Shown here piece after piece: positions 1-5,388 of a DNA stretch of 5,388 nucleotides (the first letter of the stretch is position 1; each line of letters starts with the position of its first letter). The notes beneath the pieces are model-generated. The model saw nothing but the letters and a program-made list of their open reading frames with translations. It did no database searches and was not told the DNA's origin. Origin of the DNA: Gp22-AA3 sp964384905 (lineage in GTDB: Bacteria; Acidobacteriota; Polarisedimenticolia; Gp22-AA2); NCBI GenBank assembly GCA_964384905.1, contig CAYLND010000222.1:1-5388 (forward strand), given 5' to 3'. The position numbers and the translations under genes are program-made.

Positions 1-965
1 GCGGCATTTCCGTGTGGAGGGGCGGGGGGCAGGAGGACTACAGCCACGTCTTCAACCTGATTCTCGCCAAGATCGTCCATCTCGGCGTCATGCCGGACGA
101 CCCGAGCCGGCTCTCGTTCGAAGCGCGCCTTCTGTGGCAGGGACCGTTCCTGACCGCGGAATGGAGCGATTTCATCACCGAGGTGGGGGCCGGTCTCGTG
201 GTCCTGCTGGCCGGTCTCGGCGCCTGCTTCATCGTCTGGCGCCGGAACGCGCACGGCGATCGTCTTTTCTTGATCGCCACCTTCACGGTCATCTGCCTTG
301 TGGCCGCGTACATGGTCGAGCGGCTGATGATCCTGATCGGCTTCCTGGTGCCGGTGCTCGGCGCGGTCCTGGCCGCGCGGCTTCCGAAGCCGCGGTGGGG
401 CGCCGCCGTTCTGGGCTGGCTCGCCGTGGTCCAGGCGGCCGCATTCTGCGCCTGGCTCGGCCACCACACGATCGCCTGGTACGTCAATCCGGCCTACAAC
501 GCCGAGATCGCCGGCCTGGTGCGCTGGTCCAGGCAGAACCTCCCGGCAGACGAGGCGGTGGCGTCCGATTTCGTCCACTCCACCATCCTGCTGGCGCACA
601 ATCGGAACCCGATCGTCTGCCAGCCGAAGTACGAGATGGTCGAGAGCCGCCGCCGCTTCCGCGAGTATCTCGAGGCGTACCTGAAAGGAGCGCCGCAGGA
701 TCTCATGCGGTTCGCCCGGCGCTACCGCTGCCGCTACGTCCTGATCGACCGCATCGGCATGTGGTACGTCAACCGCTACATCGCCGGCATCCCGCTGTCG
801 CAGCAGACGCCCGCCCCGGGCACCGCGGCCGCCGTCTTCGGCAGCGACGACGAGACGGTCCTGACCGGCGTCCCCGGCTTCACGCTGGTCTACCGCAGCC
901 CGCCCGGGCTCGGCCTCGATGTCTTCCGGCTGTACCGGATCGAGGAGAGCCCGGCGACGCCCTGA
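1..965 (+). CDS. Polytopic membrane protein, GT-C glycosyltransferase-like, C-terminal part (5' partial)
   Basis: The reading frame is open to the left edge (first full codon at base 3) and ends at TGA 963-965. A GTG at 12 exists, but it has no ribosome binding site and the protein already reads as mid-sequence there, so the true start lies upstream. Counting from that GTG, a loop rich in conserved-looking residues (DYSHVFNLILAK at 9-20, then LWQGPF at 41-46) is followed by four hydrophobic segments at about 58-76, 84-101, 104-123 and 130-149. A soluble region of some 160 residues follows. It begins with a WSRQNLPADEAVASDF stretch (172-187) of the kind found just after the membrane part in STT3/PMT-like GT-C enzymes. 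That layout suggests an integral membrane glycosyltransferase using a lipid-linked sugar donor, or a relative. The N-terminal part, which in GT-C enzymes carries the catalytic acidic loop, is not in the window, so activity cannot be judged. Coding is certain, the membrane location very likely, and the glycosyltransferase role an inference from architecture and neighbours. Confidence 0.8.
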   Translation, partial: GISVWRGGGQEDYSHVFNLILAKIVHLGVMPDDPSRLSFEARLLWQGPFLTAEWSDFITEVGAGLVVLLAGLGACFIVWRRNAHGDRLFLIATFTVICLVAAYMVERLMILIGFLVPVLGAVLAARLPKPRWGAAVLGWLAVVQAAAFCAWLGHHTIAWYVNPAYNAEIAGLVRWSRQNLPADEAVASDFVHSTILLAHNRNPIVCQPKYEMVESRRRFREYLEAYLKGAPQDLMRFARRYRCRYVLIDRIGMWYVNRYIAGIPLSQQTPAPGTAAAVFGSDDETVLTGVPGFTLVYRSPPGLGLDVFRLYRIEESPATP

Positions 966-994
966 CATGCGAGGAGACCGCCTCGCACTACAAT
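962..994 (+). promoter_or_regulatory. Weak candidate sigma70-type promoter ahead of the deacetylase gene
   Basis: In the 56-nt gap after gene 1, TACAAT at 989-994 matches the -10 consensus at five of six positions. CTGACA at 962-967, overlapping the stop codon of gene 1, matches the -35 consensus at five of six. The spacer is 21 bp, longer than the usual 16-18 bp, which makes this weak. If real, transcription would begin near base 1000 and give a very short leader with the AAGGAG site. It would let the modification genes be transcribed separately from gene 1. Simple read-through from upstream is at least as likely. Confidence 0.2.
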
Positions 995-1010
995 GAGCGC
1001 CGACGCGGGG

Positions 1011-1016
1011 AAGGAG
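1011..1016 (+). promoter_or_regulatory. Ribosome binding site fixing the TTG start of the deacetylase gene
   Basis: AAGGAG lies 5 nt before the TTG at 1022. The frame is open far upstream through gene 1 territory, and the nearest ATGs (967 and 993) are in other frames that stop quickly. This Shine-Dalgarno site therefore decides the start. Confidence 0.75.
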
Positions 1017-1021
1017 CGCGC

Positions 1022-2050
1022 TTGCCGGACCTGAAGACCACGGAGGAGCTGTTTCTGGCGTGGCTCTTCCGCCTCTTCGGCCGGCTGGACGGCGCGGCGG
1101 AGCCCGGGCGTGCCGTCATCCTGGCGTATCACCGCGTCCTGCCTCGACTCCGGATACCGGGATTCCCCTACTACGAAGACCTCATCACCCCGCTCGAGGA
1201 CTTCGAGGAGCAGCTCGGCTGGCTCGCCCGACACGCGTCGGTCGTGCCGCTGGACGATCTGTTCGGCGCGCTCCGTGCCGGCCGCACGCTCCCGTCCGGA
1301 ACGGTGAGCCTGACCTTCGACGACGGCTACGCGGACAACTATCACTTCGCGCTCCCCGCCCTGCGCCGTCACCGGCTGGCGGCCACGGTCTTCCTGACCA
1401 CCGGGCACGTGGGCGGCGTCCGGGGACTGTTCTGGTGGGACGAAGTGGCGCGCTGGCCCACCGCAGGGGTCCGCGCGCTGGAGGTCGAAGGGCTCGGATT
1501 CCGCCGGATTGATCTTCGGAGTCGGCGCGATCGATTGATCCGGGATCTCAAGACACTGCCGGTCGACGAGATCGTTCGCCGCGTCGGCGAGGCGGCGGCC
1601 CGGGCCGGAGTGCGGCCGGCGCCGGAGGCGGCCCGGGACTTCCTGACCTGGGAGCAGGTGCGCGAGATGCAGGACGCGGGAATCCGGTTCGCCGCCCACA
1701 CGGTTTCGCACTGCCTGCTGCCGCGGGAGACCTCGGCGCGGCGCCGCCACGAGATCGAAGAAAGCCGGAAGACAGTGGAGCGGGAGACGGGGCGGCCGTG
1801 CACCCTCTTTTGCTATCCGGACGGGGCCGAGACGGACACCGTGGCAAGAGAGGTCGAGGCCGCCGGCTTCACGGGCGCCCTGGCCACCCGGGCCCGGGAC
1901 GTCGTGCCCGGGCCCGGTCTCGATCTCTACCGCGTGCCGCGCAAGTGCGTGAACTATCGGGCGGGGATGACGGTGTTCCGTTTCCGCCTGTCGCCTCATC
2001 CCGAGCGCATCAAGCGTCTGGTCGGCGCGGGCGGGAAGGAACGGCCTTGA
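1022..2050 (+). CDS. Polysaccharide deacetylase family protein (CE4/NodB homology domain)
   Basis: A protein of 342 residues starting at TTG 1022, 5 nt after AAGGAG. It carries the metal-dependent deacetylase signatures. An early VILAYHRVLP strand (32-41) is typical of exopolysaccharide-type members. Motif 1 is TFDDG at 98-102, with D100 the expected catalytic base and D101 a metal ligand. Motif 2 is HTVSH at 226-230, with H226 and H230 the expected metal ligands. A CYPDG stretch at 264-268 matches the family's Y-P-x-G strand, and a conserved-looking YRVPRK lies at 303-308. Between motifs 1 and 2 is an insertion of about 100 residues beginning FWWDEVARW (137-145), as seen in PssD-like relatives. 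No signal peptide or clear membrane span is visible, so it probably acts in the cytoplasm or at its membrane face. The expected reaction is hydrolysis of an acetyl group, usually N-acetyl, from an amino sugar of a glycan or lipid-linked precursor. Its stop overlaps the start of the carbamoyltransferase gene, suggesting coupled translation. The family is secure; the substrate is unknown. Confidence 0.92.
   Translation: MPDLKTTEELFLAWLFRLFGRLDGAAEPGRAVILAYHRVLPRLRIPGFPYYEDLITPLEDFEEQLGWLARHASVVPLDDLFGALRAGRTLPSGTVSLTFDDGYADNYHFALPALRRHRLAATVFLTTGHVGGVRGLFWWDEVARWPTAGVRALEVEGLGFRRIDLRSRRDRLIRDLKTLPVDEIVRRVGEAAARAGVRPAPEAARDFLTWEQVREMQDAGIRFAAHTVSHCLLPRETSARRRHEIEESRKTVERETGRPCTLFCYPDGAETDTVAREVEAAGFTGALATRARDVVPGPGLDLYRVPRKCVNYRAGMTVFRFRLSPHPERIKRLVGAGGKERP
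1888..1917 (+). repeat. Perfect 11-bp GC-only inverted repeat inside the deacetylase gene
   Basis: The left arm CCGGGCCCGGG (1888-1898) and right arm CCCGGGCCCGG (1907-1917) are exact reverse complements separated by 8 nt (ACGTCGTG). The mRNA could form a very stable hairpin about 130 nt before the start of the next gene. It encodes residues 289-299 of the deacetylase (TRARDVVPGPG). No U-tract follows, so it is not an intrinsic terminator. It may simply reflect GC-rich codon choice. Confidence 0.6.
2034..2041 (+). promoter_or_regulatory. Ribosome binding site for the carbamoyltransferase gene, inside the end of the deacetylase gene
   Basis: GGAAGGAA, with core AAGGA at 2036-2040, lies 6 nt before TTG 2047. 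It sits within the last codons of the deacetylase gene. Together with the shared TTGA at 2047-2050 it supports translational coupling. Confidence 0.7.
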
Positions 2051-3729
2051 TCGTTCTCGGCATCTCCCCCCTCGACAAGGAGAGCACCGTCTCGGTCCTG
2101 CGCGACGGCGAGCTCACCTTCTCGCTCTCGGAAGAGCGTCTGACGCGCGAGAAGCAGCAGGGAGGGTTTCCCGAGCGCAGCCTGCAGGCCGCCCTCGCCT
2201 TCGAGGGAATCCGGCCGCAGGAGATCCAGGCGGTCGCCTATCCGTTCCACGGATGGGCCCGGGAGGCCGGTCTCGTCCTGGGTTGCGTGACGCGCGGCGC
2301 CGGTGGCGCCCTCCGGCCATCGCCGACCGATCCGGCGTCGGGCCCGCGGCATCTTTATTACCTGGGCCGGTGGTCGGGCAAGATGATCTTCGACCACGGG
2401 CGTCATCATCTGAATCTTGTGGCCGGGCTGCGGCGCTGGGGGCTGGCGGGACGTCTCCGCCGCGTGGAGCACCATCAGTCGCACGCCGCGTCGGCCTATT
2501 ACGCCTCCGGATTCGACCGCGCTCTCGTTCTCACGGTGGATGCGTACGGCAGCGGGCTCACGACGACGTTGAGCCTCGGCGAGGGCGGGGTCATCCGGCG
2601 GATCCACGAAGTCCGGTTCCCGCACTCGCTCGGCATGTTCTACGCCCAGATCACCAAGGCCCTCGGCTTCGTTCCCGACCGCCACGAGGGGAAGATCCTG
2701 GGGCTTGCGGCCTACGGCGCGATCGGCGACCTCGCCGCGACGATCCGGGGGCGCTTCGTGGAGCGGGACGGCACCTTCCTGGCGCCGCGTCTCTTCGACC
2801 GGCGCTACGTCGCCGACCTGACGCGCCACTACGGTCGGGAGGAGCTGGCCGCCGCCTGGCAGTACGCTCTGGAGGCGATCATCGTCCGCTATCTGCGCCA
2901 TCACCTCGAGCGCCACCGCGTCGACCAGGTGGCCCTCGCCGGCGGCGTCGCCGCCAACGTCAAGATGAACCAGCGCGTCGCCGAGGCACCCGGCGTCTCG
3001 AAAGTGTTCATCTATCCCGCGATGAACGACTCGGGCACCGGAGCGGGCGCCGCCATGGTTCTCGAGGCGGCCGCCCACGGGCTGCGTCCCTCACGCCTGC
3101 GGGACGTCTTCCTCGGCCCCGCCTTCTCGCAGCGCGACGTCGACTCCGCCCTCGCCGGACGGGGGCTGCGGACTCGGCCGCTCGCCGATCCGCCGGAGGA
3201 GATCGCCGAGCTGCTCGCGCAGGGCAGGACGGTGGCGCGCTGCGCCGGGCGGATGGAGTTCGGCCCGCGGGCGCTCGGAAACCGCTCGATCCTGTATCAG
3301 GCCGGCGATCCGCGGGCCAACCGCTGGCTGAACGAGAAGCTGAAGCGGACCGAGTTCATGCCGTTCGCCCCGGCCACGCTGGCCGAAGAGGCGCACCGGT
3401 GCTACAAGAACCTGTCGGTCGCGTCCGATGCCGCCCGCTTCATGACCATCACCTACGACTGCACCGAGTTCATGAAGGAAGCCTCCCCGGCCGCCGTGCA
3501 CGTCGACGGGACAGCCCGTCCGCAGCTGGTGGACCAGGAGACCAATCCGTCGTTCCACGCCATCCTCGCCGCCTACCATCGGCGCACGCGGATCCCGAGC
3601 GTCCTGAACACCTCGTTCAACATCCACGAGGAGCCGATCGTCTGCACGCCCTCGGACGCCGTGGCCACCTTCCTGGCCGGAGACCTGGATCACCTGGTGC
3701 TGGAGGATCTCCTGGTCAGCCGGAGCTGA
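2047..3729 (+). CDS. Carbamoyltransferase, NodU/CmcH/TobZ family
   Basis: A protein of 560 residues, the usual length for the family, starting at TTG 2047. The next in-frame Met is residue 112, inside the conserved domain, so no ATG start is plausible. Such enzymes use ATP and carbamoyl phosphate to form carbamoyl-adenylate, then pass the carbamoyl group to a hydroxyl of a sugar or other acceptor. The N-terminal Kae1-like domain shows EERLTREK (29-36), HHQSHAASAYY (142-152), TVDAYG (163-168), EGKILGLAAYG (214-224), GGVAANVKMNQR (299-310) and MNDSG (326-330). H142, H146, D165 and D328 fit the TobZ iron ligands H114, H118, D137 and D338. The C-terminal part shows GRMEFGPRALGNRSI (401-415), EFMPFAP (436-442), RPQLVD (491-496) and NTSFN (521-525). 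R408, K433, M466 and S523 fit TobZ R418, K443, M473 and S530. TobZ numbering is from memory, but the offsets are constant within each block. TobZ His14 appears replaced by K11, and about 31 extra residues precede the HH motif. A cytoplasmic glycan-decorating role is inferred from context. Confidence 0.94.
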   Translation: MIVLGISPLDKESTVSVLRDGELTFSLSEERLTREKQQGGFPERSLQAALAFEGIRPQEIQAVAYPFHGWAREAGLVLGCVTRGAGGALRPSPTDPASGPRHLYYLGRWSGKMIFDHGRHHLNLVAGLRRWGLAGRLRRVEHHQSHAASAYYASGFDRALVLTVDAYGSGLTTTLSLGEGGVIRRIHEVRFPHSLGMFYAQITKALGFVPDRHEGKILGLAAYGAIGDLAATIRGRFVERDGTFLAPRLFDRRYVADLTRHYGREELAAAWQYALEAIIVRYLRHHLERHRVDQVALAGGVAANVKMNQRVAEAPGVSKVFIYPAMNDSGTGAGAAMVLEAAAHGLRPSRLRDVFLGPAFSQRDVDSALAGRGLRTRPLADPPEEIAELLAQGRTVARCAGRMEFGPRALGNRSILYQAGDPRANRWLNEKLKRTEFMPFAPATLAEEAHRCYKNLSVASDAARFMTITYDCTEFMKEASPAAVHVDGTARPQLVDQETNPSFHAILAAYHRRTRIPSVLNTSFNIHEEPIVCTPSDAVATFLAGDLDHLVLEDLLVSRS

Positions 3730-3731
3730 GC

Positions 3732-3757
3732 CCGGGGGCAGGGCGTTCACCTCCCGG
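3732..3757 (+). other. Imperfect hairpin in the gap between carbamoyltransferase and last gene
   Basis: CCGGG (3732-3736) pairs with CCCGG (3753-3757), and AGG (3740-3742) pairs with CCT (3750-3752), with a 3-nt bulge and a 7-nt loop. No T-run follows, so it is not a convincing terminator. It could be a processing or stability element, or chance in GC-rich DNA. Confidence 0.2.
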
Positions 3758-3767
3758 CGACGGAGCG

Positions 3768-3773
3768 AAGGAG
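3768..3773 (+). promoter_or_regulatory. Ribosome binding site fixing the GTG start of the last gene
   Basis: AAGGAG lies 5 nt before GTG 3779. The first in-frame ATG would be at residue 78, after the first predicted membrane span and its loop, so the GTG is the only sensible start. Confidence 0.75.
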
Positions 3774-3778
3774 ACCTT

Positions 3779-5341
3779 GTGCGACCGATCGGGAACGAAG
3801 ATCGGGCCGTCCGGGTTCTGCTGGTGCTTCTCACCGTCGGCGCGCTGGTGCCGATCTGGGCGGCGCCGATCCCTCCGCTGCAGGATCTGCCGAACCATCT
3901 CCTCAAGGTGGACATCTTCCGGCGCTGGCTGCGCGAGGAACCCGGCGTCCGGCAGATCTACTCCCTGAATCTGCAGCCGCTCGCCAACTACAGCTGCTAC
4001 GTGCTCCTCATGCTCCTGACCCCGTTCGTCGATCGGATCACCGGCGCCCGCATCCTCCTGTCGATCATCGTGGCGGCCCTGCCATGGTCGGCCCGTTTCT
4101 TCCTGAGGCGGGTCAACCCGGCGAACGACCTGTTCGCCCTCGCCGTTCCGGCCCTGAATTTCAGCCTTTTCCTGATGATGGGGAACCTGAACTTCTGTCT
4201 CGCCCTGTCCCTCTATCTGGTGGCGCTCGCGGTATTCGTCAGCGAGCGCGGATCCGGGGCCGATTGGGGGTTCGCTCTTCTGGCCACGGGACTCTACTTC
4301 ACCCACGGTTTCGTCTTCCTGATCCTGCTCGCCGTCGTGGCTGGCCTGCTGGCGGTCGATTTCAATCGTGCGAGACTGCGCCGGCTCGGGGGGATGGCGC
4401 CCGGCCTTCTGTGTCTCGCCGTCAACATCACGCACACCCTGCGCTCCGGACGGGAAGCGGCGGGCGCATTACGGCCGAGCGTCGAAGCGCCCGGGCTCGA
4501 TGCGATCCGCGTGGCGCTGGTCTGGCTGCTCAATCCGCACGGCTGGGGGTTCGACACGTATCTCGCGCTCGCCTGGCTGGTCGCGATCGCCCTCTGTGCT
4601 CTCGTTGCAGCCGTCGGCCCTGTGCGTCGCGTGCGCGCAGGCGACCCTTGGCGCGACGTGCTCCGTGACAACGTCTGGCTCGCCTTCGCGGCGGTCCTGA
4701 CGGCCGGCTGCTTCCTCGCCCCCGCGCAGCTCCGCGACTGGTTCCACCTGCGGGCCCGCTTCAGCCCGCTCGCCGCGCTGACGCTCCTGGGCGGCCTGCG
4801 CATGCCGCGCGCACGAGCGCCGCGCGTCGCGCTGATCGCGGTGTTCGTCCTCAGCGCCATCGCGATCGAGGGGCGCAACACTCTGGAATTCGTTCGCCGC
4901 GGCGCCCAGGTGCAGGAGTACGTGGGCGGATTCGACGCGATGGACGCGGGGGCTTCGGTGATCCCCTTCGAGAACCTGGAGGAGGGACCGAAGTACCGCG
5001 ACAACCTCTACTCATGGGCCTACTACGGGATCGCCCGCGGAGGATGGGGCCCGTACCTGCACGTCCAGCCGTCCTACAACCCGGTGATCTACAGGGTGAC
5101 GCCGTGGGCACCCGGCGAGGGTCGTCCGCCGGGCCGCGAGAGCGACCTGCGCCGGATCGCCGCCTGCTACGATTACGTTCTGTTCTGGAACCCGAAGCCG
5201 GGTGAAGCCGCCCCGATCGAGCCGTTTTTCGAGATCGTTCGATCCACTCCGCATCTCGTCGTTTGGAGGAATCGCTCCGGAGTGCGACGCAGCACGCCCG
5301 CTTCGAGCGCAGCCTGCCGTCTGGAGAAGGGCAGGGGCTAG
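3779..5341 (+). CDS. Uncharacterised polytopic membrane protein with soluble C-terminal domain (GT-C-like layout)
   Basis: A protein of 520 residues from GTG 3779 to TAG 5339-5341. A first membrane helix at about 11-29 is followed by an outer loop with PPLQDLPNHL (32-41). Its D36 and H40 sit where GT-C enzymes carry their acidic catalytic residue after helix 1. Further hydrophobic stretches lie at about 72-85, 90-108, 117-133, 136-154, 163-193 (perhaps two), 205-217, 242-252, 261-279, 299-317 and 349-364, giving some ten or more spans. The GNLNFCLALSLYL stretch (135-147) together with the DLPNH loop recalls a group of uncharacterised bacterial membrane proteins often found in glycan loci. Residues 365-520 are hydrophilic, with motifs such as PFENLEEGPKYRDNLYSWAYYG (in two parts, 396-406 and 407-417) and CYDYVLFWNPKPG (463-475), and probably form a domain outside the membrane. 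The last 22 residues or so (from about 499) are Arg/Ser/Ala-rich and look like an unconserved tail. A membrane glycosyltransferase acting on a lipid-linked donor is the best guess; a transporter or polymerase-like role is not excluded. Confidence 0.85.
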   Translation: MRPIGNEDRAVRVLLVLLTVGALVPIWAAPIPPLQDLPNHLLKVDIFRRWLREEPGVRQIYSLNLQPLANYSCYVLLMLLTPFVDRITGARILLSIIVAALPWSARFFLRRVNPANDLFALAVPALNFSLFLMMGNLNFCLALSLYLVALAVFVSERGSGADWGFALLATGLYFTHGFVFLILLAVVAGLLAVDFNRARLRRLGGMAPGLLCLAVNITHTLRSGREAAGALRPSVEAPGLDAIRVALVWLLNPHGWGFDTYLALAWLVAIALCALVAAVGPVRRVRAGDPWRDVLRDNVWLAFAAVLTAGCFLAPAQLRDWFHLRARFSPLAALTLLGGLRMPRARAPRVALIAVFVLSAIAIEGRNTLEFVRRGAQVQEYVGGFDAMDAGASVIPFENLEEGPKYRDNLYSWAYYGIARGGWGPYLHVQPSYNPVIYRVTPWAPGEGRPPGRESDLRRIAACYDYVLFWNPKPGEAAPIEPFFEIVRSTPHLVVWRNRSGVRRSTPASSAACRLEKGRG

Positions 5342-5388
5342 CCCGGATTTCTCACCGCGGGTCTGTTCGCCTCGCTGAAGCTGCGGAT
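5342..5388. other. Short 3' flank without a + strand gene; possible end of a minus-strand gene or repeat
   Basis: These 47 nt after the last stop contain no good terminator hairpin; CCCG (5343-5346) and CGGG (5358-5361) could pair, but over only four base pairs. On the minus strand a frame is open from the right edge for 16 codons (reading IRSFSEANRPAVRNPG) and stops at TAG, on + strand bases 5338-5340, thus overlapping the last codon of gene 4. It could be the tail of a convergent gene or insertion element, or non-coding sequence. The window is too short to tell. Confidence 0.2.

Noticed and set aside
14..1021. The deacetylase reading frame stays open upstream for 336 more codons, with a nominal ATG at 14.
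   Set aside because: That stretch overlaps gene 1 throughout and is an Arg/Pro/Gly-rich out-of-frame translation without domain character. The deacetylase domain and its Shine-Dalgarno site place the start at 1022.
1798..2046. Upstream extension of the carbamoyltransferase frame to an ATG at 1798.
   Set aside because: It lies inside the deacetylase gene, encodes Arg/Gly-rich shadow sequence, and family proteins begin at the LGISP strand just after TTG 2047.
2296..2310. Two GGCGCC palindromes separated by GGT, able to form a small hairpin in the carbamoyltransferase gene.
   Set aside because: A 6-bp stem with a 3-nt loop inside a Gly/Ala-coding stretch is expected by chance in DNA this GC-rich.
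890..3078. Long minus-strand open frames (890-1999 and 1996-3078) opposite genes 2 and 3.
   Set aside because: They mirror the G/C-ending codons of the + strand genes, have low-complexity charged compositions and show no family motifs.
2253..3968. A 571-codon + strand open frame covering most of the carbamoyltransferase gene.
   Set aside because: The translation is dominated by Arg, Pro, Gly and Ala with no recognisable motif, and it overlaps a well-supported gene in another frame; typical of GC-rich DNA.
3716..4435. Minus-strand 239-codon frame opposite the start of gene 4, rich in Glu, Gln, Asp and Arg.
   Set aside because: The strongly hydrophilic composition is what antisense translation of a membrane-protein gene gives. 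Gene 4 on the + strand has a ribosome binding site and a coherent membrane topology.

Overview
The window is a GC-rich bacterial segment, roughly two thirds G+C by eye with strong G/C preference at third codon positions. It has four genes in a row on the + strand and almost no non-coding space. The sequence does not fix the taxon. High GC, non-ATG starts behind good Shine-Dalgarno sites and this gene content would fit Acidobacteria, Gemmatimonadota, deltaproteobacterial lineages or similar environmental bacteria. No rRNA, tRNA, CRISPR array or complete mobile element is visible.

Layout: (1) 1-965 is the C-terminal part of a polytopic membrane protein with a soluble C-terminal domain, resembling GT-C-type (STT3/PMT-like) glycosyltransferases; its 5' end lies outside the window. 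(2) 1022-2050 is a polysaccharide deacetylase of the NodB/CE4 superfamily. (3) 2047-3729 is a carbamoyltransferase of the NodU/CmcH/TobZ family; its TTG start overlaps the stop codon of gene 2. (4) 3779-5341 is a second polytopic membrane protein with a soluble C-terminal domain, uncharacterised and also GT-C-like in layout. The gaps are 56 nt, a 4-nt overlap and 49 nt, so genes 2-4 (probably 1-4) look like one transcription unit. The last 47 nt hold no gene on the + strand.

The set reads as part of a surface-glycan or glycolipid assembly locus. The membrane proteins would build or transfer the glycan using lipid-linked sugars. The deacetylase would remove an acetyl group from an amino sugar, and the carbamoyltransferase would add a carbamoyl group from carbamoyl phosphate using ATP. 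The deacetylase/carbamoyltransferase pair parallels NodB and NodU, which modify the same sugar of rhizobial Nod factors, but no NodA or NodC homologue is visible here. The substrate cannot be read from the sequence.

Points worth a second look: the carbamoyltransferase keeps the metal- and nucleotide-site residues I can place by comparison with TobZ but has Lys where TobZ has His14; all three visible gene starts are non-ATG; a perfect 11-bp GC-only inverted repeat lies inside the deacetylase gene; and the 3' edge may be the border of a different element. I see no clear evidence of a wholly new system.
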